Source: Actinomyces israelii DSM 43320 (GTDB lineage Bacteria; Actinomycetota; Actinomycetes; Actinomycetales; Actinomycetaceae). Taken from it: a DNA stretch of 64,000 bases. The notes below the pieces were generated by a model. The model saw only the letters and a list, made by a program, of their open reading frames with translations. It was not told the DNA's origin and did no database searches. The stretch is from contig NZ_JONS01000013.1 in NCBI RefSeq assembly GCF_000711965.1, forward strand, positions 34,545 through 98,544, in the 5' to 3' direction. Shown piece by piece: positions 1 to 8,616 of this stretch (position 1 is its first letter; each line of letters begins with the position of its first letter). The position numbers and the translations under genes were made by a program.

Positions 1-861
1 GCCGCGCACCCGCATGACGGTGCCCGAGGACGTGCCGGCCTTGATCTTGATGCGGGTGGTCGTCCCGTCCAGGAGCGGCACCTCGACGGTTGCGCCCAGC
101 GCCGCCTCCTTGAGGGTGACCGGCAGGTCCATGCGCAGGTTGACGCCGTCGATGGAGTAGACGGGGTGCTTGGCGACGGTGATGGTGATGACCATGTCGC
201 CGTTCTCGCCGCCGTCGCGCCCGGGACGGCCCTTGCCGCGCAGGCGGATCTTCTGGCCGTTGTGCACGCCCGCGGGAATGCGCACGGTCATGGTCCGCCC
301 GTCGGCGGTGAGCTCGACGGTGGTCCCGGCGACGGCGTCGCGCAGCGACAGGGTCGCGCTGGTGATCACGTCAGGGCCCTTGACGGGCTCGGGCTGGGAG
401 CCGAAGCCCCCGAAGCCGAAGGGGCCGCGGGAGCGCCGCCCGCCGAAGCCGCCCGCACCGCCGGCCGCCCCGAACTGGCGCAGGAGCTCGTCGATGTCGG
501 GGTCGGCGCCGCCCGACGTGGTGAAGCGGACGTTGCCGCCACCGCCGCCGAACATCGAGGAGAAGATGTCCTCGAAGCCGGCGCCGGCGCCGCCCCCGGT
601 GCCGGAGGTGAAGCGGGCCCCGCCTCCGGCCATGGAGCGGATGGCGTCGTACTGCTGGCGCTCCTTGGCGTCGGACAGGACCGCGTAGGCCTCCCCGATC
701 TCCTTGAACTTCTCAGCCGCGGCGGCGTCGTCGGGGTTGCGGTCCGGGTGGTACTTCTTGGCGAGGGTCCGGTAGGCCTTCTTAATGGCTGCGGAGTCGG
801 CGTCCTTGGCGACGCCGAGGACCGCGTAGAAGTCCTTGGTCATCCAGTCCTGGCTGGCCAC
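1..861 (-). CDS. dnaJ: DnaJ-type co-chaperone, partial (3' end outside window)
   Basis: J-domain co-chaperone that stimulates the ATPase of DnaK. The first 287 residues are visible. The start is a GTG at 861-859 giving MASQDW, the usual actinobacterial DnaJ1 opening, behind a strong AAGGAGG; an internal ATG lies six codons later. The J domain covers about residues 9-75 with HPD at 38-40. A Gly/Phe-rich stretch follows to about 170, then the C-terminal beta-barrel substrate domain. No CxxCxGxG zinc-finger repeats appear: the chain runs straight from the first barrel strands into TVRIPAGV. This resembles the CbpA/DnaJB layout rather than classical zinc-finger DnaJ. It follows grpE in the dnaK operon; hspR would be expected next, beyond the edge. 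Confidence 0.93.
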   Translation of the reverse strand, partial: MASQDWMTKDFYAVLGVAKDADSAAIKKAYRTLAKKYHPDRNPDDAAAAEKFKEIGEAYAVLSDAKERQQYDAIRSMAGGGARFTSGTGGGAGAGFEDIFSSMFGGGGGNVRFTTSGGADPDIDELLRQFGAAGGAGGFGGRRSRGPFGFGGFGSQPEPVKGPDVITSATLSLRDAVAGTTVELTADGRTMTVRIPAGVHNGQKIRLRGKGRPGRDGGENGDMVITITVAKHPVYSIDGVNLRMDLPVTLKEAALGATVEVPLLDGTTTRIKIKAGTSSGTVMRVRG

Positions 862-924
862 GGGTCACCGCCTCCTTGTCTGGGTGGTAGTCGTGTTTCT
901 GTCTTTCGTGCGTGTGCGGGTGGG

Positions 925-1635
925 TCAGGCGGGGTTCGCGACCTGGACGCGAGCGGCCCGCACGATCCTCTCACCCAGGCGGTAGCCCGGCTGCAGGACC
1001 AGGGAGATGGAGGGCTCGCTGACCTCGTCCGACTCGGTGGCCATGAGGGCCTCGTGGATCGTCGGGTCGAAGACCTCGCCCACCTCGCCGAAGCGCACCA
1101 GGCCGAACTTGTCGGCCAGGATCGCCTCAAGCTTGCCCGCGGTGGTCTCGAAGGTGCCGGTGAGGTCCCCGTGCTGACGGGCCAGCTCGATCTCGTCGAG
1201 GACCGGGATGAGGGCCTCGACGACGGCGGCCTGCCCGGTCTCCCGGTGCCCCGCGGCCCCCTCGCGGGAGCGGCGCACGAAGCCCTGGTACTCCTGCTGG
1301 AGGTTGTACAGGTCGGCGCGCGCCCGGGCCAGGTCGTCGGCCGCCTGCGCGGCCTGTGCCCGGGCCCGCTCGAGCTCGGAGGTCTCGGCGGGCTCAGCAG
1401 GCTCAGCGGGCTCAGAGGCCCCGGCAGCCCGGGCGGACCCGGCGGGCCGGGCCCCGCCGTCGTCGGCCCCCCCGGAGCCCTCGGCCTCCCCGGCCTGCCC
1501 CGCAGGGGCGACCGGGTTGCCCGACTCGTCCAGCACGACGCCGTCGAAGGCGGAATCGACAGCCTCCGCCAGGGCGGGGTCGACCTGCTCCCCGCCGTCT
1601 CCGTTGTCCGTGCGCCCGGTGTTCTCGTCACTCAC
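925..1635 (-). CDS. grpE: Nucleotide exchange factor GrpE
   Basis: GrpE, the ADP/ATP exchange factor for DnaK, 236 residues. The N-terminal ~85 residues are acidic and low-complexity with an Ala-Glu-Pro run encoded by 9-bp repeats near 1383-1412. A long helix for dimerisation (about 88-150) follows, then the compact beta domain containing [16 protein letters not shown], typical of the family. The GTG start at 1635 overlaps the dnaK stop as GTGA, so translation is probably coupled. Middle gene of dnaK-grpE-dnaJ and presumably under the same HAIR-box control upstream of dnaK. Confidence 0.97.
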   Translation of the reverse strand: MSDENTGRTDNGDGGEQVDPALAEAVDSAFDGVVLDESGNPVAPAGQAGEAEGSGGADDGGARPAGSARAAGASEPAEPAEPAETSELERARAQAAQAADDLARARADLYNLQQEYQGFVRRSREGAAGHRETGQAAVVEALIPVLDEIELARQHGDLTGTFETTAGKLEAILADKFGLVRFGEVGEVFDPTIHEALMATESDEVSEPSISLVLQPGYRLGERIVRAARVQVANPA

Positions 1636-3491
1636 TTGGAGTCCTCGTCGTCAATGATCTCGGCGTCAACAATGCCGTCGTCCTCGGCCGGGGCCTCGGA
1701 GGAGGCGCCGGCGGCGGAGGTCTGGGCCTGCTGGGCCTGGTCGTGCTGGTAGAGGGCCTCGCCGATCTTCTGGGCGACCTCGCTCAGCTTCTCCTGGGCG
1801 GTCTTGACGGGCTCGATGTCCGAGCCCTCGAGGGCCTTCTTGAGGTCATCGACGGCGCCGGAGACCTCGGAGTGGACGGCCTCGGGCAGCTTGTCCTTGT
1901 TGTCCTTGAGGAGCTTCTCCACGGAGTAGGCCTGCTGCTCGGCGGTGTTGCGGGTCTCGGCGTCCTCGCGGCGCTTCTTGTCCTCGGCGGCGTGCGCCTC
2001 GGCGTCCTTGACCATGCGGTCGATGTCCTCCTTGGGCAGGGCCGAGCCGCCGGAGATGGTCATGGACTGCTCCTTGCCGGTGCCGCGGTCCTTGGCGGAG
2101 ACGTGGACGATGCCGTTGGCGTCGATGTCGAAGGAGACCTCGATCTGCGGGATACCGCGCGGGGCCGGGGCGATGCCGGTGAGCTCGAAGGTGCCCAGCG
2201 GCTTGTTGTCGCGGGCGAACTCGCGCTCGCCCTGGTAGACCTGGATGAGCACGGAGGGCTGGTTGTCCTCGGCGGTGGAGAAGACCTCGGAGCGCTTGGT
2301 CGGGATGGCCGTGTTGCGCTCGATGAGCCTGGTCATGACCCCGCCCTTGGTCTCGATGCCCAGCGACAGGGGGGTGACGTCAATGAGCAGGACGTCCTTG
2401 CGGTCGCCCTGGATGACGCCGGCCTGGAGGGAGGCGCCGATGGCGACGACCTCGTCCGGGTTGACGCCCTTGTTGGGCTCCTTGCCGCCGGTCAGCTCGC
2501 GCACCACCTGGGCGACGGCGGGCATGCGGGTGGAGCCGCCCACCAGCACGACGTGGTCGATCTCGGACAGGGAGACGCCGGCGTCCTTGATGACGTTGTG
2601 GAAGGGCACCTTGGTGCGCTCCAGGAGGTCGGCGGTCATCTCCTCGAAGTGGGAGCGGGTGAGCTTCTCGTCCAGGTGGATGGGGCCGGACTCGCTCATG
2701 GACAGGTACTGCAGGTTGATGTTGGTGCTCGTCGCGGACGACAGCTCCTTCTTGGCCTGCTCGGCGGCGTCCCTCAGGCGCTGCATGGCGATCTTGTCCT
2801 TGGACAGGTCGACGCCGTCCTTGGACTTGACCTGCTTGACGAGCCAGTCCACGATGCGGGCGTCCCAGTCGTCGCCGCCCAGGCGGTTGTCGCCGTTGGT
2901 GGCGCGCACCTGGATGGTGGCGAAGCCGTCCTCGTCCTTGCCGACCTCCAGCAGGGAGACGTCGAAGGTGCCGCCGCCCAGGTCGAAGACGAGGATGAGC
3001 TCGTCCTCCTTGCCCTTGTCCAGGCCGTAGGCCAGGGCCGCTGCGGTGGGCTCGTTGACGATGCGGTCCACGCTCAGGCCCGCAATGGTGCCGGCCTCCT
3101 TGGTGGCCTGGCGCTCGGCGTCGTTGAAGTAGGCCGGGACGGTGATGACCGCGTTGGTGACGGTCTCGCCCAGGTAGGCCTCGGCGTCGGCCTTGAGCTT
3201 GGCCAGGATGCGGGCGCTGATCTCCTGGGCCGTGTACTTCTTGCCGTCGATGGTGACGGACCAGTCGGTGCCCATGTGGCGCTTGACCGAGGAGATGGTG
3301 CGGTCGACATTGGTGACGGCCTGGCGCTTGGCCACCTCGCCGACGAGGACCTCGCCGGACTTGGAGAAGGCGACGACGGAGGGTGTGGTGCGGCCGCCCT
3401 CGGCGTTGGGGATGATGGTGGGCTCGCCGCCCTCGAGGACGGCGATGGCGGAGTTGGTGGTACCGAGGTCGATACCGACGGCGCGTGCCAT
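1632..3491 (-). CDS. dnaK: Molecular chaperone DnaK (Hsp70)
   Basis: Cytosolic Hsp70, 619 residues, normal length for actinobacteria. The ATPase domain opens with IDLGTTNS and contains [15 protein letters not shown]. The interdomain linker region reads [18 protein letters not shown] and the protein ends in the acidic EIIDDEDSK tail. The ATG at 3491-3489 follows AAGGAG by six bases; in-frame codons upstream do not look like DnaK and are ignored. First gene of the heat-shock operon. Three HspR-type HAIR boxes lie in the 40-125 bases before the start, so heat-inducible repression by HspR is expected from knowledge of Streptomyces, mycobacteria and bifidobacteria. Confidence 0.99.
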   Translation of the reverse strand: MARAVGIDLGTTNSAIAVLEGGEPTIIPNAEGGRTTPSVVAFSKSGEVLVGEVAKRQAVTNVDRTISSVKRHMGTDWSVTIDGKKYTAQEISARILAKLKADAEAYLGETVTNAVITVPAYFNDAERQATKEAGTIAGLSVDRIVNEPTAAALAYGLDKGKEDELILVFDLGGGTFDVSLLEVGKDEDGFATIQVRATNGDNRLGGDDWDARIVDWLVKQVKSKDGVDLSKDKIAMQRLRDAAEQAKKELSSATSTNINLQYLSMSESGPIHLDEKLTRSHFEEMTADLLERTKVPFHNVIKDAGVSLSEIDHVVLVGGSTRMPAVAQVVRELTGGKEPNKGVNPDEVVAIGASLQAGVIQGDRKDVLLIDVTPLSLGIETKGGVMTRLIERNTAIPTKRSEVFSTAEDNQPSVLIQVYQGEREFARDNKPLGTFELTGIAPAPRGIPQIEVSFDIDANGIVHVSAKDRGTGKEQSMTISGGSALPKEDIDRMVKDAEAHAAEDKKRREDAETRNTAEQQAYSVEKLLKDNKDKLPEAVHSEVSGAVDDLKKALEGSDIEPVKTAQEKLSEVAQKIGEALYQHDQAQQAQTSAAGASSEAPAEDDGIVDAEIIDDEDSK

Positions 3492-3530
3492 GGAAGACTC
3501 CTTGCTGCTCCTGACGGAGCGACGGTTGAT

Positions 3531-3551
3531 GTTGAGTGGTATGCACTCAGG
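3531..3551. promoter_or_regulatory. HAIR box 1 (HspR operator) upstream of dnaK
   Basis: GTTGAGT-N7-ACTCAGG matches the HspR operator consensus CTTGAGT-N7-ACTCAAG with two changes and exact 7-base spacing. It is the box nearest to dnaK, about 40 bases before the ATG. Confidence 0.75.
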
Positions 3552-3557
3552 ATTGTG

Positions 3558-3578
3558 GTTGAGCGGAGCCGTGTCAAC
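3558..3578. promoter_or_regulatory. HAIR box 2 (HspR operator) upstream of dnaK
   Basis: GTTGAGC-N7-TGTCAAC is a weaker HAIR match with exact spacing. On the minus strand its right arm contains TTGACA (3577-3572), a possible -35 hexamer for dnaK, so bound HspR would block the promoter directly. Confidence 0.55.
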
Positions 3579-3593
3579 TTCGCCGTCCTCAAT

Positions 3594-3614
3594 CTTGAGT
3601 CTGCTGAACTCAAC
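3594..3614. promoter_or_regulatory. HAIR box 3 (HspR operator) upstream of dnaK
   Basis: CTTGAGT-N7-ACTCAAC differs from the HspR consensus at a single base. It is the strongest of the three boxes and lies about 105 bases upstream of the dnaK ATG. Confidence 0.85.
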
Positions 3615-3701
3615 TTCAGCGCGGGAGGTTCTATTCCGCGCCGCCGCTCCGGGCCGTATGCGGTGCGCCACAGGACCTGCCTCCCCCAAGCCGGAGCACC
3701 C

Positions 3702-3756
3702 CGGCACCCTTTTGCCGAGATCGGTAGATCTCCGCATCGAGATCGGTTCGAAGCGC
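3702..3756 (+). repeat. 22-bp-period GAGATCGGT repeat, locus A1 (2 units)
   Basis: Two GAGATCGGT cores at 3717-3725 and 3739-3747, exactly 22 bp apart, after a C-rich leader ending CCTTTTGCC and followed by TTCGAAGCGCCCG. It lies in the 287-bp gap (3615-3901) between the dnaK promoter and the divergent secreted-protein gene. Apart from this and the HAIR boxes I see no gene there. Confidence 0.85.
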
Positions 3757-3901
3757 CCGCCCGGCACCATCCTCACCATGCCCGCGGGCCTGACCATGAC
3801 GGGCCCGCCGAACGCCGTTCCGCTGGTTACCGCCGTCTTTTCACAGAAGACCCACAAGAGGGACCTGCGCGCGCCACACGCCGGCCCGACACGGTGGAAC
3901 C

Positions 3902-4945
3902 ATGTCGAGCAAGCACCATCCACCGGCCCCGCACGCCGCCTCCCCGGCCGGCCCTGCCGGCACCACCGGTTCAGCCGTCACCGCCGCGCCCCCGCCCGGG
4001 CAGCACCGCCGCCACACGCGCCGCAATATTCTGCTGGGCGCCGCCGCCCTGGGCCTGGCCGCCACCGGCACCAGCGCCTGGGCGCTCAACCGCTTCGTCA
4101 TCGACCACACCGAGATCACCGACGTCGAGGCCTACGAGGCCGAGAACGCCGCCGCGACCTCGGCCGCGACCGCCGACGCGTCCAGCATTACAATCACCGA
4201 CACCTCCTACACATCCTCGCTCACCTCGATCGCGATCGGCACGGTCGCCACCGGCTCCGGGGACGACACCGTCACCTACTACACGGCCGACATCACCGTC
4301 ACCGACGCCACCGCCGTCCGCAGCGCCTTCGCCAACAACGAGTACGGCACCAACATCACCGCCAAGCCGAGCCGGATCGCCGCCGAGCACGACGCCGTCT
4401 TGGCCATCAACGGCGACTACTACGGCTTCCGCACCGACGGCATCCTCATCCGCAACGGCGTGGTCTACCGCGACGACGGCGTGCGCGACGGCATGGTCCT
4501 CTACTCCGACGGCCGCTGCGAGATCTACGACGAGACCTCCACCGGCGCCCAGGCCCTCCTGGACGCCGGGGCGTGGAACACGCTGTCCTTCGGCCCCGCC
4601 CTGGTCAGGGACGGGCAGATCCCCGCCGGGATCGACAGCGTCGAGGTCGACACGAACTTCGGCAACCACTCCATCCAGGGGACGCAGCCGCGCACCGCCC
4701 TCGGGTGGGTGGAGACCGACCACTACATGTTCGTCGTCGTCGATGGCCGTGACGAGGGCTACTCGCGCGGGGTCACCATGACCGAGCTCGCCCGGATCAT
4801 GGCCGGCCTCGGCTGCCGGGCCGCCTACAACCTCGACGGCGGGGGCTCCTCGGCCATGTACTGGGGCGGGCGGATCGTCAACCGGCCCTCCAACGGGGGC
4901 GAGCGCGCCACCTCCGACATCCTCTACATCACCAGGGGGGCATGA
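3902..4945 (+). CDS. Secreted phosphodiester glycosidase family (NAGPA/DUF2233) protein
   Basis: 347 residues. A basic HRRHTRRN segment followed by [20 protein letters not shown] (about residues 42-61) forms an N-terminal anchor or signal. The C-terminal two-thirds is the NAGPA-like domain with the family hallmarks [10 protein letters not shown], a conserved RTALGW block and [12 protein letters not shown] near the end. Family members include the human N-acetylglucosamine-1-phosphodiester alpha-N-acetylglucosaminidase and many bacterial exopolysaccharide-linked proteins. The substrate here is unknown; an extracellular glycan role is inferred. One base separates it from the glycosyltransferase gene downstream, so the two are probably co-transcribed. 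Confidence 0.88.
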   Translation: MSSKHHPPAPHAASPAGPAGTTGSAVTAAPPPGQHRRHTRRNILLGAAALGLAATGTSAWALNRFVIDHTEITDVEAYEAENAAATSAATADASSITITDTSYTSSLTSIAIGTVATGSGDDTVTYYTADITVTDATAVRSAFANNEYGTNITAKPSRIAAEHDAVLAINGDYYGFRTDGILIRNGVVYRDDGVRDGMVLYSDGRCEIYDETSTGAQALLDAGAWNTLSFGPALVRDGQIPAGIDSVEVDTNFGNHSIQGTQPRTALGWVETDHYMFVVVDGRDEGYSRGVTMTELARIMAGLGCRAAYNLDGGGSSAMYWGGRIVNRPSNGGERATSDILYITRGA

Positions 4946-4946
4946 G

Positions 4947-6095
4947 ATGAGCGTGCAGACAGGCCCCGTCCCGGTCCGCCCCCGCATCGCCCCCGGCCGC
5001 CGCTCCCCCGCCGGGAGCCCGACGCGCCCGACGCCGGGGCGGGGCGCTGCGGCCGGACGCGGGCGGGCCCTCCCCGCCCGTCTGGCGGTGCTCGTGCCCG
5101 CCTACCAGCCCGACGCCCGGCTGGCCGGCCTGGTGACCGACGTCCGCCGCCGGCTGCCCGGCGCGCAGGTGCTCGTCGTCGACGACGGCTCCGGCCCCGC
5201 CCACGAGCACGTGCTCGCCGCGGCCCGCGCCGCCGGCGCCGCGGTCACCGGCTACCCGGCCAACGCGGGCAAGGGCGCGGCCCTGCGCACCGGCCTGGCA
5301 CGGGTGGCGGAGCTGTGGCCGGACGCCGACGTCGTGTGCGCCGACGCCGACGGGCAGCACACGCCCGCCGACATCGCCGCGGTGGCGCGCCGGGTCCGCG
5401 AGACCGGCCGCATGACGCTGGGCGTGCGGGCCTTCACCGGGCCGGTGCCCCTGCGCAGCCGGCTGGGCAACCGGGCGACCGCGCTGCTGTTCCGCGGGGC
5501 GACCGGGTGGCGGCTGCGCGACACCCAGACCGGTCTGCGCGGCTACCCGGCCGGCGGGCTGGAGTGGCTGATGGAGGTCCCCGGCAACCGGTACGAGTAC
5601 GAGCTGTCGGCCCTGCTGCGGGCCCGCGAGCTGGGGATGGCGGTCGAGGAGGTCGAGATCGCCACGGTCTACGAGCCCGGCAACACCTCCTCCCACTTCC
5701 GTCCGCTGCGGGACTCGGCACGGATCTACGCCCCGCTGCTGCGCTTCACAGGGGCGTCGCTGGCGAGCTTCGTCATCGACTGGGTCGGGGTCATGGTGCT
5801 GCACCTGCTCACCGGGAACCTGCTGGCGAGCGTGGTGGGGGCGAGGCTGATCAGCGGCACCGCCAACTTCTTCATGAACCGTCGCGTCTTCCGGGCGGCG
5901 CCGGGGACGGTGGGGCGCACGGCGGTGCGCTACGTGGCGCTTGCCCTCGCCCTGGTCGCGGCGAGCTATCTCGCGCTGGCCGTGCTGACCGGTATCGGCA
6001 TCCCGCTGGGCATTGCCAAGGTCGTGGGCGACAGCGCGATCTACATGACCAGCTATGCGATCCAGCGCCGGGTCGTGTTCCGCGAGAGGGCCTGA
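4947..6095 (+). CDS. GT2 glycosyltransferase fused to a GtrA-like membrane domain
   Basis: 382 residues. After a Pro/Arg/Gly-rich N-terminus of about 45 residues comes a GT-A family 2 domain (about 46-255) with VVDDGSG, NAGKGAAL, the acceptor-site ADADGQH and RDTQTGLRGYP, as in dolichyl-phosphate-sugar synthases. From about 265 there is a GtrA-like four-helix membrane domain including LISGTANFFMNRRVFR. Such fusions make or flip polyprenyl-phosphate sugars for wall glycan or protein glycosylation. The sugar cannot be read from the sequence. Start ATG at 4947, one base after the stop of the upstream gene. Confidence 0.9.
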   Translation: MSVQTGPVPVRPRIAPGRRSPAGSPTRPTPGRGAAAGRGRALPARLAVLVPAYQPDARLAGLVTDVRRRLPGAQVLVVDDGSGPAHEHVLAAARAAGAAVTGYPANAGKGAALRTGLARVAELWPDADVVCADADGQHTPADIAAVARRVRETGRMTLGVRAFTGPVPLRSRLGNRATALLFRGATGWRLRDTQTGLRGYPAGGLEWLMEVPGNRYEYELSALLRARELGMAVEEVEIATVYEPGNTSSHFRPLRDSARIYAPLLRFTGASLASFVIDWVGVMVLHLLTGNLLASVVGARLISGTANFFMNRRVFRAAPGTVGRTAVRYVALALALVAASYLALAVLTGIGIPLGIAKVVGDSAIYMTSYAIQRRVVFRERA

Positions 6096-6139
6096 GAACC
6101 GGCTGGTGCGCGGCGTGGGGGTGTTTCAGAGGGTGGGAT

Positions 6140-6196
6140 GGTGCCGAGCAGCGGGGGCAGGCCAACGGCGGCATCGCCGCCGGCCGGCTCGGCACC
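6140..6196. other. Large inverted repeat (possible terminator or structured RNA)
   Basis: GGTGCCGAG at 6140-6148 pairs with CTCGGCACC at 6188-6196, with smaller GC-rich pairings inside. It lies 45 bases after the glycosyltransferase stop, in the 347-bp convergent gap 6096-6442. The rest of the gap, apart from repeat A2, shows no gene. Confidence 0.4.
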
Positions 6197-6333
6197 GGTG
6201 ACGCCCACCACCTCCGCACCACAACCCCAAAACCCCGGAGTCCCACCACACACCCCGGTCCCCAGCGACCCGCGCACGTGCAGGGCCCGGCCTCGCACAC
6301 CGCCCAGCACGCCGGCGCACACGACATACCAGA

Positions 6334-6382
6334 ACCGATCTCGAGCCGGAAGTGAACCGATCTCGGCGAAAGGGGGCGGCCG
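6334..6382 (-). repeat. 22-bp-period GAGATCGGT repeat, locus A2 (2 units)
   Basis: On the minus strand the leader GCCCCCTTTCGCC is followed by GAGATCGGT cores (plus-strand ACCGATCTC at 6356-6364 and 6334-6342), spaced 22 bp. It is the only one of nine loci in this orientation. It lies between the convergent 3' ends of the glycosyltransferase and hemQ. Confidence 0.85.
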
Positions 6383-6442
6383 CGTCTGGCCCTCCCCCTC
6401 GCCTCCGGGACTCTCCCCCCGCCCCCGGGGGGCTCGTCGAGG

Positions 6443-7249
6443 TCAGGCGCGCGGCTGGCGCTCCGCCCACTCGCGCGGGCTCACGCGGGACCCCGTGTAG
6501 AAGGGCGTGTCCTGGCGCACGTGAAGCCGGGCCTCGGTGTAGCGCTGGTGGTGGATGACACCCTCCAGGCGGTCCAGGGTGTCGGCCTCGAAGGCGAGAA
6601 TCCACTCGTAGTCGCTCATGCCGAAGGCCGACAGCGTGGAGCCCTTGACGTCCGGGTACTTCGAGAACCCGTTGCGGCCGTGCGCGGCCATAATGCGCGA
6701 GCGCTCCTCGGCGGGCAGCAGGTACCAGTCGTAGCTGCGCACGAACGGGTAGACCATGCACCAGTCGCGCGGGGCGACGCCCCCCAGGCAGGCCGGAATG
6801 TGCCGGCTGTTGAACTCGGCGGGCGTGTGCAGCCCCATGCAGGACCACACGGGCTCCAGGTACCGGCCCAGCGCGCTGGCGCGCAGCCGGTGGCTGGCGT
6901 CCTGGAGCTTCTCGGGGTCGTCGTCGAGCCACCAGATCATGAGGTCGGCATCCGAGCGGAACCCGGCCACGTCGTACCAGCCGCGGGTCGTGACCTCGGA
7001 CTGGTCGACGAAGAAGTTCGACTCCCCGACCAGCCGTCGGCGCGTGTCCTCCAGAGCCGGCAGCGGCGCCACCAGGCAGTAGACGGCGTAGAGGGCGTAG
7101 TGGTGCCGGTTGTTGACGGCGTCGAAATCGACGTCGGTGGCGTCGCGCGGGTCGCGGTAGGGGCGGCGCTCCTCGTCCTCGAAGCGGTGCAGGCGCGGAT
7201 CGCCCGCACCCGAGTCGGCAGTGGGCTGGGAGGCGTCATGGTTCGTCAT
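6443..7249 (-). CDS. hemQ: Coproheme decarboxylase (HemQ/ChdC)
   Basis: Final enzyme of the coproporphyrin-dependent haem route: oxidative decarboxylation of two propionates of coproheme III to haem b using peroxide. 268 residues of chlorite-dismutase-like fold. MVYPFVRSYDWYLLP holds the likely catalytic tyrosine (Tyr167; counterpart of Tyr145 in the Staphylococcus enzyme). MAAHGRNGFSKYPDVKGST holds His190, the proximal haem ligand position in this family. The start ATG overlaps the stop of the ferrochelatase gene (ATGA), giving the order hemA-cpfC-hemQ. Ends convergently toward the glycosyltransferase. Confidence 0.97.
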   Translation of the reverse strand: MTNHDASQPTADSGAGDPRLHRFEDEERRPYRDPRDATDVDFDAVNNRHHYALYAVYCLVAPLPALEDTRRRLVGESNFFVDQSEVTTRGWYDVAGFRSDADLMIWWLDDDPEKLQDASHRLRASALGRYLEPVWSCMGLHTPAEFNSRHIPACLGGVAPRDWCMVYPFVRSYDWYLLPAEERSRIMAAHGRNGFSKYPDVKGSTLSAFGMSDYEWILAFEADTLDRLEGVIHHQRYTEARLHVRQDTPFYTGSRVSPREWAERQPRA

Positions 7250-8616
7250 CGCGTGCTTCCTTCATTGACGAGAGCAGTATCAGGAGCAGTATGCGGGCTT
7301 ACGGACACCGATGGGAGTGATTTCGCGGTCGGGCGCATCCCGCGACCGCGGGCGGAGCGGGTCTCCGGCCGGCAGCACTGGGGCGGGCAGACGGTGTGGA
7401 AGGGGCCGACGCCGGTGGTCGACGCCGGGCGGACCTCCTCGCCGCGAGCCACGGCGGCCCGCTCCGCGAGCACGTCCGCCAGGGAGGACACCAGGGCCGG
7501 GTGCGTCCCGGCGGTCGCGGCCCGCACGTAGGGCAGGCCCAGGCGGGCGGCGGTCTGCGCGGCCTCGGTGTCCAGGTCGAAGACGACCTCCATGTGGTCG
7601 GCCACGAAGCCGATGGGCGCGACGACGACGCCGGCGGGCGGGCGCACGGGCGTGCCATCGGTCAGGCGGCCGCCCACGAGGGCCTCCAGGTGGTCGTTGA
7701 CATCCGGCTCGAGCCAGCGGGCGTGCGGCGGCCCGGAGCGCGAGCAGTACACGAGGTCGTGGCCGGGCGCCGCCTCCAGGCCGAGGCTCTCGGCCAGGGC
7801 GGGCAGGAGGACCTCGATGAGACGGCGGTGCTGCTCCACGTAGGAGATCTCCGTGGACAGGTCCGCGGTCACACCCGGCTCAAGGCGCGGAGCGGCGACC
7901 GGCGCCGCCCCGCCGAGATCCGGCACTACCTCACCGGGACCCGGCGCCGAGAGCTCCTCCATGGAGACGGGCACGGAGTGGGTGACCAGCACGAGCCTGA
8001 CGCTCCGCGGGGGCAGGCCCCGCTCGGCCATCCGCCCGTAGGCCTCGGCAATGGCGTCGACATTGGCCCTCAGCATGCCCTCGGTGTTGTAGAAGGGGCG
8101 GGTCTTGTCCACTACGAGCTCCACCGGCGCCCCGCCCGCGCCCCCCACCCGTGCGGCGGCGTCGGCCTCGGCGCCCTGCCCGGTGCTCCCGTCGGCGCCG
8201 GCGGCGAGCAGGGTCAGCGCCCCGGCCACGTCCTCGCGGTACTGCCGGCAGCCGGAGTAGGAGCCGTAGGCGGAGGTCGTGATCGCCAGGACGCGGCGCG
8301 CCCCGCCGTCGGCCAGAGCGCGCAGGGCCTCGGAGACGAAGGGGCGCCAGTTCCGGTTGCCGATGACCACGGGCAGGCGCGAGCCGCGGGCGGCGAGCTC
8401 GGCCCGCAGCGCCTCCAGCAGCTCGGCGTTGCGGGCGTTGATCGGCGAGACGCCGCCGAAGCGGCCGTAGTGGCCGGAGACCTGCAGGAGCCGGGAGTCG
8501 GGCACGCCCCGCCCGGCGGTGGCGTTGCGCATGAAGGGCAGGACGTCGTCGGGGCCCTGCGGGCCGCCGTAGGACAGCAGCAGGACGGCGTCGTAGGGGG
8601 CCAGTGGATCCGTCAT
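7246..8616 (-). CDS. cpfC: Coproporphyrin III ferrochelatase (CpfC/HemH)
   Basis: Inserts ferrous iron into coproporphyrin III. 456 residues, longer than many ferrochelatases because of an Ala/Gly-rich loop near residue 145 and a C-terminal tail of about 40 residues. The N-terminus has LLLSYGGPQGPDDVLPF and GRFGGVSPIN. SYSGCRQYRED (Cys123) and the late CPPQCC are placed like the cysteines that bind a [2Fe-2S] cluster in actinobacterial ferrochelatases. The ATG start overlaps the hemA stop as ATGA and the stop overlaps the hemQ start, so the three genes form a tight operon. The coproporphyrin substrate is inferred from the presence of HemQ and CgoX. Confidence 0.95.
   Translation of the reverse strand: MTDPLAPYDAVLLLSYGGPQGPDDVLPFMRNATAGRGVPDSRLLQVSGHYGRFGGVSPINARNAELLEALRAELAARGSRLPVVIGNRNWRPFVSEALRALADGGARRVLAITTSAYGSYSGCRQYREDVAGALTLLAAGADGSTGQGAEADAAARVGGAGGAPVELVVDKTRPFYNTEGMLRANVDAIAEAYGRMAERGLPPRSVRLVLVTHSVPVSMEELSAPGPGEVVPDLGGAAPVAAPRLEPGVTADLSTEISYVEQHRRLIEVLLPALAESLGLEAAPGHDLVYCSRSGPPHARWLEPDVNDHLEALVGGRLTDGTPVRPPAGVVVAPIGFVADHMEVVFDLDTEAAQTAARLGLPYVRAATAGTHPALVSSLADVLAERAAVARGEEVRPASTTGVGPFHTVCPPQCCRPETRSARGRGMRPTAKSLPSVSVSPHTAPDTALVNEGSTR

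Noticed and set aside
1356-4781. Very long plus-strand open frame (over 1100 codons) across grpE-dnaK
   Set aside because: Antisense shadow caused by high GC; the minus strand encodes unmistakable GrpE and DnaK, and the plus-strand translation is low-complexity.
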